DNA of 64,000 nucleotides. Source: Linyphia triangularis (Eukaryota; Arthropoda; Arachnida; Araneae; Linyphiidae). A program made the translations under genes and the position numbers. This document shows positions 48,527 through 59,898 of the stretch, in pieces (the stretch's first letter is position 1; every line of letters starts with the position of its first letter). Under the pieces are notes generated by a model. The model was not told the DNA's origin and did no database searches. It worked only from the letters and a program-made list of their open reading frames with translations. The DNA lies in NCBI GenBank assembly GCA_963978545.1, contig OZ021729.1:11601001-11665000 (forward strand). The letters run 5' to 3'.

Positions 48527-49303
48527 TTAAGGGGAGTTTAAACCTTTTGACGACATCAAAAAGAGCTTTCCTTACGTAATTTTCGATATTCTTTAAAATA
48601 AAAGGTATTCGGTATTTTTAATTGATATTTTTTATGCAGCATAATGTTTATTTCCTTTTTGAAAAACATTAATTATTTTAAGCATAAGTATGTTTTTTAA
48701 AAAGTTATCAAGTGAAACGTAATGATGGAAAATTTAGAAAAAAAAATTATGTATATAAGTTACCCACAATATTAAATAAAAAGTTATTCTTCTATCTCTT
48801 TAAAAAAATATATGAATATGCACGTGATAGTTTTACATTCTCTAAAGCAGGAAATAAGAATATAGATGACAAGTTTTTCTTAAAACGCCATTTATAGTTA
48901 GAAAAAATATTTAAAATTTAAATTTTATCGTTATTTTTTACATAAAAATATTTTTATATTGTATAAAAGAATAATTCTGCTTTAGAGAATAAACCCATAA
49001 ATTAGCTTTAATTTCCAATAATAATATTGAGTTTATTCCAGAAACTTAATAAAATATCTTGTGGGTAATTTATGTTCAAAAAAATTTTTTTCTAAATTTT
49101 TCATCGTTACGTTTTACTTGATAACTTTAAAAAAATATATATTTATGTCTAAAATAGTTATTGTTTTTCAAGAAGAAAATAAGCATTGTATCGTATAAAA
49201 AATTACAATTAAAAATATAAAGTATATTTTATTTTAAAGCATATTGAACATTACGCAAAAAAAGCTGTTTTAGTTGGCGTCAAAAGGTTTAAACTCCCCT
49301 TAA
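48527..49303. mobile_element. TTAA-flanked palindromic MITE (777 bp)
   Basis: TTAA at 48527-48530 and 49300-49303. The terminal 22 bp (GGGGAGTTTAAACCTTTTGA plus CG) are perfectly inverted. The inversion continues through AGTTATCAAGTGAAACGTAA/AGTTATCAAGTAAAACGTAA, TTACCCACAA and TTCTCTAAAGCAG. Arms are therefore roughly 380 bp and the loop lies near 48910-48950. The 61-codon frame at 48712 lies in an arm and is chance. Confidence 0.95.
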
Positions 49304-50195
49304 AGTAAAAACCAACTAAGTTATCGGCGCTAAAGCCACGCGACAACTTTAATAGTTATACAAGTTACAGCAAATGATGCTAATCATTTGCTGTGAATTA
49401 AAGAATATCAAATGATTAATAAATTACTACTCAGTTGTTTATTTCTTAGCAATTCATTAATCATTTACTGTAAATTAAAACATAGAGTTATTTTAACCAC
49501 AATATAAATTATTTTTAAAAAATATTAAAAAGTGTAATGCAATATAATTGAAAAAAGGTATAAATATATTAAAACGTACTTTATATGATTGAAAATTTAC
49601 ATTTACTACACCCAGGTAGCATAGTGATTTTGTCCTATCTCAGGAATAAGGGTTCTGAGAAGATTGACCAATCCATGGCAAAAAGCGAGCATCTTTCCAA
49701 CAAACACGATTTTTTAAAAAATAAACATGTCAAAACCATCACTAAACATATATTTTAACCCTCTGCCTTTTCTTCTAAAAATATATATTTCAATTTTAAA
49801 ACTTTGCATCAGCATTTCAAAACTTCCGGTATATTTTACCCAGCACTTACTGAGATTGGCCAAGATCCATAGCAACGGCCAGTCTACAACGGTCCATATC
49901 GGGATAGGTGAATGTTAAGCGATATTGGTCAGCGTATGTGTGCTACTGGGGCATAGCCAAAGTTAGCCAATGTTTTTTTTTTTTCCTGGTATGATTATGT
50001 AGTAAATTTTATTTTATACAAATTCTTTACATATTTTTGCTGGTTTATAAATTATGTACACTAATTATCTTAAATATCATTATATAATTCCTGTAAGCAT
50101 AGTAAAATTAACTATAAGATAACAATGATAAAAATGTTTGGACTACATTAAAATTAAAAATATATGTGTGATTCATAAAAACTACTAAAAATTGA
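49304..50195. other. Mostly unannotated; possible TIR element at 49611-49953
   Basis: CCCAGGTAGCATAG at 49613 faces GTGTGCTACTGGGG at 49938 in inverted orientation. The match is short and no TSD is clear, so this is a weak candidate. Confidence 0.3.
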
Positions 50196-50345
50196 AGGCC
50201 ATGTAATAGCTGTGTGGTTAACACTCCAGCATTGATTGCCAAAGATTACGGATTTGAATCCTGGATTACACATGGATATTAGTTGTGGCTTGGAATTCTT
50301 CACTTCCACACTTATTAGCCGTAAATAACAAAAATTGAACGTGAA
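50196..50345 (+). mobile_element. tRNA-derived SINE, family 2, diverged
   Basis: A-box-like TAGCTGTGTGGTTAAC and B-box-like GGATTTGAATCC (50250-50261) are followed by a body (GTTGTGGCTTGGAATTCTTC) that parallels 58680-58705 (GTTGTGGTTCGGAATCCTCG). The copies are quite diverged. The body ends before a C-rich tract. Confidence 0.75.
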
Positions 50346-50368
50346 CGAACATGTACAAATAGATGATT

Positions 50369-50390
50369 CCCCCCCCCCTCCCCCTCCCCC
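50369..50390. repeat. C10-T-C5-T-C5 tract (G-quadruplex-capable)
   Basis: The minus strand has at least four G-runs of three or more with single-A loops, so it could fold into a G-quadruplex. It lies directly 3' of the SINE family 2 copy. Confidence 0.8.
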
Positions 50391-50940
50391 ATCATCCGGC
50401 TCATGGTTGAATTTCTCACCTCTGTTTTTAAAATACTGGTTTCTTAACTCACATAAAGTAGACAGTCAATCCAAAATCCGCTCTATCCGCTGGTTTTGAT
50501 GTGTTAATTCAAGAAGAACATCGATCCTACAAACAAACTATATAATTGATAGTATTTTTAAATTTTTGAATTTAATTATATTTCTAATTTTCAAAATGCT
50601 TTGAAGCAAGAATATGAAAAATAGACAAACAATATTACCTAGCAACTATAGAATTGTTCTATAGTTTGTAGCATAATTTAAGTGTTCACCGTTGCTTCAA
50701 CCAACTTAACTATTATTAACTATATCAAATATATATTTTTAACTATTTTACTTCTATCGATGATTTATTTACAAGAAACAAAACAAAACAGAAAACTAAA
50801 ATCCCACGATTTGGCAAATTGAGTCCTTCGAAATATTTCATGAACTCGAAGTATTTATTTCATATGTAAACAATTACTTTGATATGTATCATACAATACA
50901 ATATGTATCATACATTATACAATACAATATATATCATACA
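50391..50940. other. Unannotated AT-rich DNA
   Basis: Short ACAATACAATATGTATCATA words repeat at 50885-50940. Otherwise nothing recognised. Confidence 0.4.
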
Positions 50941-51682
50941 TTAAGGTGTATGTATACCCTAGAATTTGAATTTTTTTTTAATTCTGAGTTTAAAAATCTA
51001 ATTCTTTTTTACATTAGTTAAAAAAATATATGATTAAAATAATTTTATAAAAAAAATTCAAATTTCGGCAATGGTTAATTTGTTAATCAAGCTTAAATTA
51101 GATAATTAGTACCTTTTTCACACCATGATGTATCAAATTCTAATTTACTTAGAAACGCAATTCTACTTGGAAACCATTCTAAATATTATTCTTAATGTTT
51201 TGAAACTCAATTAATTTTGTTTTATAGAAAAGTTTTTGTTTTAAAATTTATTTTGTATGAAAACATGAAAAAGATCCATATTTTCAAAGAATTCTAAGTT
51301 TTAAAAATCCCTAAAAAATCAATTTCTGAACCAATATTATATAATTGAGTTTCAAAACATCTAGCATATTATCTAGAATACTATGATATAAAAAAATCAT
51401 AATTGAACATTTTGTTGTTGAATTATCGTTGTTTGAATAAACCGTGACATAATCAAAATGCAGTTCGTCAGAAAACAGGTTTAAAGTTTTAAAAACGTGG
51501 TATGTAACAGGAGAAGTACCTACCTATAATTGATTGTAACTTAAAAACTATTAAGGATATTTTCAAACGTTTAGTATTGTTTGAAAGCTAAAGTATCAGA
51601 GAATATTATGATATAGTAGCAAACGTAAAAAATCAATATTCTCATCGACTTTCGTGAATTGTATTGTATACGTACACCTTAA
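50941..51682. mobile_element. TTAA-flanked MITE (742 bp)
   Basis: TTAA at 50941-50944 and 51679-51682. Ends GGTGTATGTATAC and, complemented, GGTGTACGTATAC differ at one of 13 positions. End sequence and the TCAGAAAACAGGTTTAAAGT interior relate it to the nested element at 11545. Confidence 0.85.
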
Positions 51683-52546
51683 GCGGAAATCCTAGTAAGG
51701 ATTATTCCCTATATATGTTACAATCTTCTAGTCCAGTACATTTAAATGCTACTCTCTATAAAGCTTTAAAATTGTTTGAGTAGTTACGAAAATGATCACT
51801 AAATGAAATGACATAATTTTTTTTTTTTCATTTAATGTCTTATCTATTACAAATGAAAATTAAAATAGCAATAAGCAAAGCCATGTGGAGCCACTCGATA
51901 TGCATTGACGTAAAGATTTCAAATATAAAATAAAATATATTAGACGCCATTTTCGAGTTTTTATAACATGTTATTTCATTAAACTATCGTTTTTATACCT
52001 ACTCACCAATCAAGGTTTTATAGAAAGTAGTTTCCAAACGCACTGGGCTAGATGGTTGTAACATAGCGAGTATAGGGAATGATCCTTACTAGTACTTCCT
52101 TCTAATAACAACACCAATCCTAAAGACACACACCATCCAATTCCACATCTGACATTTCCCATCTGTACCCAATTCGCTTCCTATTTACCAAAACGACCCA
52201 AACCCTTTGATGCACGTCCATCGAGAATTCCCCCATCCTTCCAAACCGAGAACTGTCTTCCTCCTCACCAACTGTTTAAAATTCCTCACGCCACCTTCCC
52301 AACTTGGATGAAAGTCAAATCATCCCTCCTCAGCCCATCAAAATTTCTCGCCTTGCCGGACTTACCTCTACACTGGTGCGTCCGGCAGGCGGCAGTGTAC
52401 AGGTTGTATAATTAGCTGGCCGGACCCTCAAAGTCAGGTTGAAAGGAGATGATGTATATTCCTATTCTTCGCTTGGGTTCTCGCCTTTCCATCTTTCACC
52501 ATTCGAACAATTCCTGAATATTAATGTGGTGGGGCGGCATGTCGAG
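51683..52546. other. Unannotated; GC-richer block 52100-52500
   Basis: The block contains TGGTGCGTCCGGCAGGCGGC and is non-repetitive within the window. No coding frame with domain features was found. It might be conserved non-coding DNA or an unrecognised exon. Confidence 0.35.
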
Positions 52547-52789
52547 GTAACTTTATTATGTGTGTAGGTATCAGTCCGTAAAACGCATTGAATATATAGG
52601 TTGTAGGAAGCACCGATTTGTGAAAGGTATCATATAAAAGACGTTGCAGACATTGATGTAGCTGTTGATTTATATATCATATATCATATATGAAATATAA
52701 TGGTGTTTATAATACTAAATAATAAAAGTGCAATGACGGAACTTTATTAGGTGAGTAGGTATCAGTCCGTGAAACATGTTGAATATATA

Positions 52790-53426
52790 GACTGAGAGGC
52801 GACTGCAATTTTTGGACCCCATCGAACATCATTCTGAATTTTTTATAGAAATTGGAGAAAAGTGAGTAGATTAGGAATCCACTGGTCTGCCGTGGCAAAA
52901 ATGGCCGAAACTGGTCAAAAATCGACTTTTAATAAGTTGAACTAAATCCAATTGCCAAATGCGCCCTAACTTGCCAAATAATGAGCATTCTTTTTTTATT
53001 TGAGGACCCTCTCTCTTTAATTTTTAATTAAGAAGGTTGCAGTCGATTCGGATGTCTGGCGATGGCTTACTTGGAAATAAGCCAAGTTGGCAATAAATAT
53101 TACGTCACTGATGTCGCCAATTTGGCTTACTTTTAAAGATACAAGTTTTCCAAGCCAGAGATCAGAAATCGTTTGCGCTTTTTCTCAATGAAAATCAAAA
53201 TGCAGTGGGTTGCCAAACGAAAAAGTTTGTTCTCTTTTTGGCAAGTTATGACATATTTGGCAATCGGATTTTAGTTCAACTCATTCCAAGTCGATTTTTG
53301 ATCAGTTTCGGCCATTTTTGCCACGGCAGACCAGTGGATTCGTAATCTACTCACTTTGCTCCAATGTCTATAGAAAATTCAGAATGATGTTCGATGGGGT
53401 CCAAAAATTGCAGTCGACTCTCGGAC
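52790..53426. mobile_element. TA-flanked foldback MITE, copy 2 (637 bp)
   Basis: TA at 52788-52789 and 53427-53428 flanks GACTGAGAGGCGACTGC and, complemented, GTCCGAGAGTCGACTGC. Arms contain TTTTTGGACCCCATCGAAC and TGGCAAAAATGGCCGAAACT. The element lies opposite in orientation to the copy at 17418 and is inserted inside a unit of the 190-bp array. Confidence 0.92.
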
Positions 53427-53514
53427 TAATAGGGGTGGTTAGAAACACCGATTCGTGAAAAGTACCTTATGAAAGACGTATGTAGCGTCTTCATCGATGT
53501 TATATGCAGACATT

Positions 53515-55298
53515 AGCTGAATACCCGTGCTGCGCTACGAAATTTTACCATTAGCATTTTAGCGCTCAAAAGACATTCATGTATTTTACACTTCAGACGT
53601 TTGCTCCCATTTCGAACCCGACAAATTGATTTATCGAAATAGGAATAGGAACTTTCCTTTGTTGACATTTTAAACGAAATTTATAATTGTGAATAGTAAA
53701 TTGGAATAGTTTATTGTGTTTATGTTTGCTCTTAGTTCTAAATTTCAAGGTAATAGCTTTATTGGAATTGAGACATTAAGTTAATCCTCGTATGGTTTCA
53801 ATGTTGCGTCGACTTTTCATCCCTTAAAAATTCGTTAATCGATATTGGAACGTCTTATTTTTTTAACATGTTCGCTTTTAACATTTGCACCAAATATCAG
53901 AAATATGACTACATTGGAAGAGGAACATTCGGATATCCCTCGTTTAGAACGTTTAATCCCTTTTCGACACCTTAAAGTTTGTTAATCGAGAACGGAATAG
54001 CTTACTTTTTCTATGTTTAATCGTTTTTGACATTTGTACCAATTTTCCGAGTTGTGACCAAATGGGAAGTGGAACATTCGAATATCCCTAGTTTGGAACG
54101 TTTAACGCCTTTTGCAAACCTTTAGGTGGGTTAATCGAGATCGGAATGGCTTACTTTTTCTACGTTTATCTTTATTGACATTCCTACCAATTTTCAGAGT
54201 TGTGACTGTATGGGAAGTGGGATATTCGAGTTTGGAATGTTTAACCCCTTTTCCACCTCTTAAAGTGGGTTAATCAAGCTCGGAATAGCTTAACTTTTCT
54301 ATGTTTGTCTTTGTTGATATTTTTACCAATTTTTAGAGTTGTGACTATATGGGAAGTGGTACATTCGAATATTCCTCGTTTGGAACGTTTAACCCCTTTT
54401 CGACCCCTTAGAGTGGGTTAATAGAGATCGGAATAACTTAATTTTCTTACGTTTGTTTTTGTTTATACTTGCACCAGTTTTTAGAGTTGTGACGAAATGA
54501 GAAGTGGAACATTCGAATATTCCTCGTTTGGAACGTTTAACCCCTTTTCGACCTCTTAAAGGGGGTTAATCGAGTTCGGAACAGCTTAATTTTTCTATGT
54601 TTGCCTATGTCGATATTTGCACCAATTTTCAGAGTTGTGGACATGTGGGAAGTGGTACATTCGAATATTCCTCGTTTGAAACGTTTAACCTCTTTTCGAC
54701 CCCTTAAAGTGGGTTAACCGAGATCGGATTAGCATGCTTTTTCTATATTTAATATTGTTGGTATTTAAGCCAATTTTCAAAATTGTGGCCATGTCGGAAG
54801 TGGGACATTCGAATATTCCTCGTTTGGAACGTTTAACCCCTTTTCCACCCCTTAAAGTGGGTTAATGGAGATCGGAATAGATTACTTTTTCTTCGTTTGT
54901 CTTTATTGATATTCGCACCAATTTTTAGAGTTGTGACGAAATGAGAAGTGGTACATTCGAATATTCCTCGTTTGGAACGTTTAACCCCTTTTCGAGACCT
55001 TAAAGTGGGTTAATCGAAATCGGAATAGCTTACTTTTTCTATATTTACTATTGTTAATATTTGTACCAATTTTTAGAGTTGTGACGAAATGGGAAGTAGG
55101 ATATTCGAATGTCCCTCGTTTGGAACGTTTAACCCCTTTTCGACCCCTTAAAGTGGGTTAATCGAGATCGGAATAGCTTACTTTTTCTATTTTTACCATT
55201 GTTGATATTTGTGCCGATTTTCAGAGTTGTAACTATGTGGGAAGTGGGAGAATTAGTGATGAGTGAGTGAGTGAGGGCTTTGCCTTATATATAGAGAG
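53515..55298. mobile_element. 1.78-kb insertion carrying a 148-bp minisatellite
   Basis: It interrupts the 190-bp unit between CAGACATT and ATTGATGAAG, leaving a possible 3-bp ATT duplication. It starts AGCTGAATACCCGTGCTGCG and ends GCCTTATATATAGAGAG. Between them lies the 148-bp array. The element class is unknown. Confidence 0.7.
53800..55255. repeat. 148-bp tandem array, about nine to ten units
   Basis: GTTTAACCCCTTTTCGACCC anchors units at 53951, 54100, 54239, 54387, 54535, 54683, 54831, 54979 and 55127. Six consecutive spacings are exactly 148 bp; the earlier ones are 149 and 139. Units to the left of 53950 are more decayed. Each unit also holds TTAATCGAGATCGGAATAGC and GTGGGAAGTGGGACATTCGA. 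Confidence 0.95.
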
Positions 55299-56010
55299 AT
55301 TGATGAAGCTATTGATTTAAACCATTCATAAAAAATGTGTTAAACACCATTTATGAAATATAATGGTATCTATAATACTAAATAATAAATGTGCAATGAT
55401 GGAACTTTATAATGCGAGTAGGTATCAGTCAGTGAAACATGTTTAATATAAAAGTTGTTAGAAACACAGATTCTTGAAAGGTATATGGAAGAAGTATGAA
55501 GATATTGATGAAGCACTTGATTTAAATCCTTCTTTATGATACAAATTTGATAGATACCATATATCATATAATTGTGTATGTAATACTAAATTAAATATCT
55601 ACAATTTCGGAATTATGTTATATACACCTATATTGGCTGATAGAAACACACCGATTCGTAAAAGGTATCTTATGAAAGACGTTGATAAAGGTCTTGATTT
55701 AAACCATTCTTTATTAAATAAATTTGTTAAATACCATGTATTAAATACAATTGTGTCTATAGTACTAAATAATAAATGTGCAGTAACTGAATTATATTAT
55801 ATACATAATGAATATCGAAGTTGCTAGAAACACCGAGTTTTAAAAGGTATCATGTGAAAGAAATTTTAAAATTTTGATGAAGCTATTGATTTAAGCCATG
55901 TTTTATGAAAAAAAATCTTAAATACCATTTATCAAATATAATCGTGTCTATAGTACTAAATAATAAATGTACAGTGACGGAGTTATGTTATAAAAAACAC
56001 TTGATTCGTA

Positions 56011-56986
56011 TAAATAAGATACATAATTCAGAAATTAATTTTACTTTCTATTTTTACTTTTCACAGTTTTAAAGCTCTGTTTAAGAAAAAAAAAACTTCA
56101 GGATGTCCAAAAAATCGTCTTCATGGCCAAAATTAGTTAAGAGTAGTTAGAAGTAATGTTGTTAGTGAATAAGGAAAAATATCATTCTGTTCAGACACCT
56201 AACAAACCTTCCATACGTGTCTACGTCAAAAGCTAGACTGTGGCAGTTTTAACAAAAGATGTGTATGAGATTTATACATGCTACGATAAAATCATAAAAA
56301 TTGTATGGCAATTTTGCACTGTGAAAGAAATCAAAGAGAAATATAGTAAATATTAAATAACAGAGTCCTAAAAATAATTTCCTCTATACTTTTAATTTGA
56401 TCTTTTTACTTTCAGTTTTTTGTCATATGGTGTTTGAAATGTTGTCTTTACTTATTCAAATATTTTAAGAACCTAAGTAAAGTTTTTTGCACTAGCCACA
56501 TTTTGCTAAAAGTTGTTTTGTAGTTATCCAAATAATACTTTCCCGTCTTAAAATCTCATGTTATTTTTGTTGTAGGCATAATTTCTTCTTTTCATAACAA
56601 TCTTTTAATCCATTAAAAAATGCCTTATTTGCCCATTCTCGAAAACGCAGTATTTCCTCGAAATTCTAACAGATAAACACATACTCTAGGTATTTTTTAC
56701 TGTGGTAGAATGCTTAAAATTGCTTTCAATTTCTTATTTATAAAAATTATATATTTTGATTCCCAATGAAAAACTAAGACTAATTCTTTATATCACTGAA
56801 TACCGTAATATTTTACAAACCAATATTTTTTTTTTTTTGTGCAAAAATTAAGTACTGAATTTCATTTCAACGAAGAAAATAATGACAAACAAGTATGCAT
56901 CTTGTTACAGAAAGGTACAAAAGTAGGATATAATTTTTTTTTTATGCTGGAAAACTTTGTGCTTATATTCTTATGAATCTGAATCC
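56011..56986. other. Unannotated AT-rich DNA
   Basis: No feature recognised. Confidence 0.4.
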
Positions 56987-56998
56987 GAAGTATAATGA

Positions 56999-57180
56999 GC
57001 CGACCAAACGATATAGTGGTTAGCGTGTAGCTTCTAGATCATGTGGTTGCGGGTTCAAGTCCCGTGTTAGGCATGGGTGTTTGTAACTGTATGTTGGCTT
57101 GTCTAATGACGAATGTTTCGATGCATTATAGCCCTCGTGTTGCTGACGGCGCCAGATAATCTGAAAACAACCAACCAACC
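56999..57180 (+). mobile_element. tRNA-derived SINE, family 1, copy A of a tandem pair
   Basis: Starts GCCGACCAAACGATATAG, A-box-like TATAGTGGTTAGCG (57013-57026), B-box-like GGGTTCAAGTCCC (57051-57063), body with GTTTGTAACTGTATG, then the GCATTATAGCCCTCGTGTTG core and a CAACCAACCAACC tail. TSD GAAGTATAATGA lies at 56987-56998 and 57181-57192. One base is missing between the A and B boxes relative to copy B (GTGTAGC versus GTGCTAGC). Confidence 0.95.
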
Positions 57181-57192
57181 GAAGTATAATGA

Positions 57193-57371
57193 GCCGACCA
57201 AACGGTATAGTGGTTAGCGTGCTAGCTTCTAGATCGCGAGGTTGCGGGTTCGAGTCCAGTGTTAGGCATGGGTGTTTGTAACTGTATGTTGGCTTGTCTA
57301 ATGACGAATGTTTCGGCGCATTATAGCCCTCGTGTTGCTGACGGCGCCAGATAATCTGAAAACAACCAACC
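57193..57371 (+). mobile_element. tRNA-derived SINE, family 1, copy B of a tandem pair
   Basis: Same architecture as copy A, with TATAGTGGTTAGCG and GGGTTCGAGTCC as Pol III box candidates. It is flanked by the same GAAGTATAATGA at 57181-57192 and 57372-57383. A 133-codon minus-strand frame through both copies is SINE readthrough, not a gene. Confidence 0.95.
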
Positions 57372-57459
57372 GAAGTATAATGAAATCTTAAGTTTGATTT
57401 TAACCTACCATATTTCCTCAATCACAGTTTTCTTGGAAATTAATATTCAATAGTTGCAT

Positions 57460-57610
57460 GTGAACTCAACTTTATTATGTGGATAGGTTTTTAGACTAGG
57501 TATCAATCCATAAAAGTATTAGATATAATAAAGAGGTTGAATAAAGAAGGCCGTTAATAGCCTCAATTTGTGAAAGGTTGCACGCAAAAGGCGTGGAAAT
57601 GTGGACATGA
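57460..57610. repeat. Outlying fragment of the 190-bp repeat
   Basis: AACTTTATTATGTGGATAGG, GGTATCAATCCATAAAAG, GAGGTTGAATAAAGAAGG and TTTGTGAAAGGTTGCACGC follow the order of the array unit at 52547. Confidence 0.65.
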
Positions 57611-57964
57611 CGTTTCTTTTAAGTTTGGATGAAAGCGAGTTCTGATAATAGACCATTTTCGTCAGTGGGAAAATAATAAAACTAATCTGATATTAAGGTT
57701 GTAGTCGGAAAAGCTTCAAAGTAAGTAATCTGTGATACTTTGCAGTGCCATTATTGTCAATAGCGTTCTGTTGTTTTCTTGTATTCTTTTTTATTGATTT
57801 ATTATTTACTATTAAAGTATAGTAAAATGTAGAAGATTTTATGCCATACATACTGTTCAATTTGGGTTTACAATAATGTTACAGGTTATCCATAAATAAT
57901 TTGACACTGTATTGATCAATCTGTACAAAAAAAAAAAAAAAAAATCATGATTCACATAAAAGAA

Positions 57965-58335
57965 ATTAACTCATGAAAACAACATTTTTTAATATAAATG
58001 CTTTATATACATTGCCAATTTTTAAATGTAATTTCAACTTATTTAAGCAATGTTGTGCTCAGATTGCCTTTGCATGCTGTTTAAACACTACGAAGAAAAT
58101 CCTCGATTCCGTGCCATGAACTAACTTTTTTCTGCCTCTAAAACTTAATAGAATGCATTCTCTTAGACAACGAGTCTATATGCTAAGTTTCAGATCCGTT
58201 GGATGGCGGAAAGTGAGTTAATTAGCCTTCCGAAGGGCTAATAGAATTCTTTTTAAAATAGACCGTTTAGTATGACTAATATCCCCAAAACTGGATAGAA
58301 TGCATTGTCAGTGACATCAAATTTTAAAATCTTGA
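57965..58335 (+). repeat. Family C copy
   Basis: TTTAATATAAATGCTTTATA, TTTTTAAATGTAATTTCAAC, AACTTAATAGAATGCATTC, GCTAAGTTTCAGATCC and GGATGGCGGAAAGTGAGTTA, with a second GATAGAATGCATTGTCAGTG block at about 58296. Confidence 0.75.
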
Positions 58336-58604
58336 ATTTGCCATCAAAGTTTCTTAAAATGATGAAATAAAATTAAAAAATGATGAAATCTACAAGAAAA
58401 ATAAAGAAATAGTATTTATGTAGAAGAACATGGAGTGAGAGTAATTGAAGTTTCTAAATAAACACAAAAAACAAACGCATTACCTGATGTTAGAAAAGCA
58501 ATTTAGAAACAAATATCCATACTCTAAGATATCTACTTTAAATGTTTTAAACTGAAGTATAAATAAAAAAACTTTTATAATATATATCTTCTTTTATCCT
58601 CGTC

Positions 58605-58745
58605 TACCTGGCGGCTGGGTGGTTAACGCTTTAGCCTCCCATGCCAAAGGTACCGGGTTTGAATCCTGGTTTAAGCATTGATGGTCGTTGTGGTTCGGAA
58701 TCCTCGTACTTTAAATTGTAAATCCCGATCTGATAAGCTGTTATT
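58605..58745 (+). mobile_element. tRNA-derived SINE, family 2
   Basis: A-box-like GGCTGGGTGGTTAACGC (58613-58629) and B-box-like GGGTTTGAATCCTGG (58655-58669), then TGGTCGTTGTGGTTCGGAAT. It is better preserved than the copy at 50196. No TSD identified. Confidence 0.8.
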
Positions 58746-59837
58746 GTGCATAAAATTAAGTCTTTGAACGAAAACCTACCTATCTTTTTCAGCTTCATAG
58801 GTTTGTTTAACGTATAACAAATCGAAAATCATTTAGATTAAAATTAAATAATGAACAAATAATGTTAGTTTAAATAAATTTATTTTAAGCCTAATTTTCT
58901 TTGATATTAAAAAAAAAATCCGATTGTGGTAGCGACCTCTTAAACTTCATATACAATTTGAAAACTTTACAGAAGTTTTTTTGTATGAAGTAGATAAAAA
59001 AGACAAGGTGTCCAATTGAAATTTTATAAAACAATTTTTTAACTTTTTACAAGAGTTCCATAGTTTGTAAAACATGCAAAATTAGCTAATTTTACATACA
59101 TATTAAAACTCGAATTAAATATATAAATTGTAATATTCATGGTTTTGTGTATTCCTAGACCTAAATACTATTATATCCCTAAAGATTTGATTTACTTTTC
59201 AAAATAGACAAACCTCAAAATAAATATTTTTTCTGAAAAATTTAGATACTCATATAATGGTGTTTCTTAAAATAAAAATGCATAAAATATAATGGCTCTT
59301 CTTTCTCTACAGTAATAGTGCATATTTCCAAGAAACATCATTTACAAAGATTTTGAAGATTATCATTAAACATATAAAACTCCTGCCATTTTGAACAATA
59401 AAGGCGAAACATATCTAAGAAATGCATTTTCTCATTTCTATTTCTAAACCTAACCAAGAAATACGTAACATAGATATGCGTTTCTTGTTTTGGTTTAGTA
59501 TTCTGTTTCAAGTACTGTAAAACCGGGTGAATAGAAGCAGTTTTGAATTTCTTGACATAAATTAAGTATTTTTAATGTTTAAAAGGGTAGTTCATTTTAC
59601 TTTTTCTTTAATTTTATAGATATCTTTATTATTTTTTTCTATAATTGTATAACATTTTTAATAGTCAAATTTTTAAAAAATATATTTAAAATCAAAAAAA
59701 AAAAAAAAAAAACTTTAGTTTGCATAAGAATATTGTTTTTTATTTTTGATATTTGGCAAAAATATTTATTGACTAATAAAAATTAGGCACTTTTATAAAC
59801 AAAAAGATGTACTAATAACATTAATTTCACTAGTTTA

Positions 59838-59840
<3 letters not shown>
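58746..59840. other. Unannotated AT-rich DNA
   Basis: A-run at about 59694-59713. No other feature recognised. Confidence 0.4.

Positions 59841-59895
<55 letters not shown>
59841..59895. repeat. (TA)n microsatellite, about 27 units
   Basis: Pure TA dinucleotides. Confidence 0.96.

Positions 59896-59898
<3 letters not shown>

Larger units (their letters stand above)
52547..56010. repeat. 190-bp tandem array with two nested insertions
   Basis: Units share GGAACTTTATTATG, GTAGGTATCAGTCCGTGAAA, GAAACACCGATTCGTGAAAG, GATGAAGCTATTGATTTAAA and ACTAAATAATAAATGTGCA. Unit starts are at about 52547, 52738, 55401, 55609, 55788 and 55979, so the period is about 180-208 bp once the two insertions (52790-53426 and 53515-55298) are subtracted. 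Homology fades beyond 56010. Confidence 0.9.

Noticed and set aside
48712..48897. 61-codon lysine-rich frame
   Set aside because: It lies inside one arm of the palindromic TTAA element.
57012..57063. Functional tRNA gene
   Set aside because: A and B box words are present, but the region is part of a repeated SINE with TSD and a non-tRNA body; no proper anticodon arm could be drawn.
57020..57421. 133-codon minus-strand frame
   Set aside because: It spans the two tandem SINE copies in reverse; the repeated peptide blocks mirror the SINE duplication.
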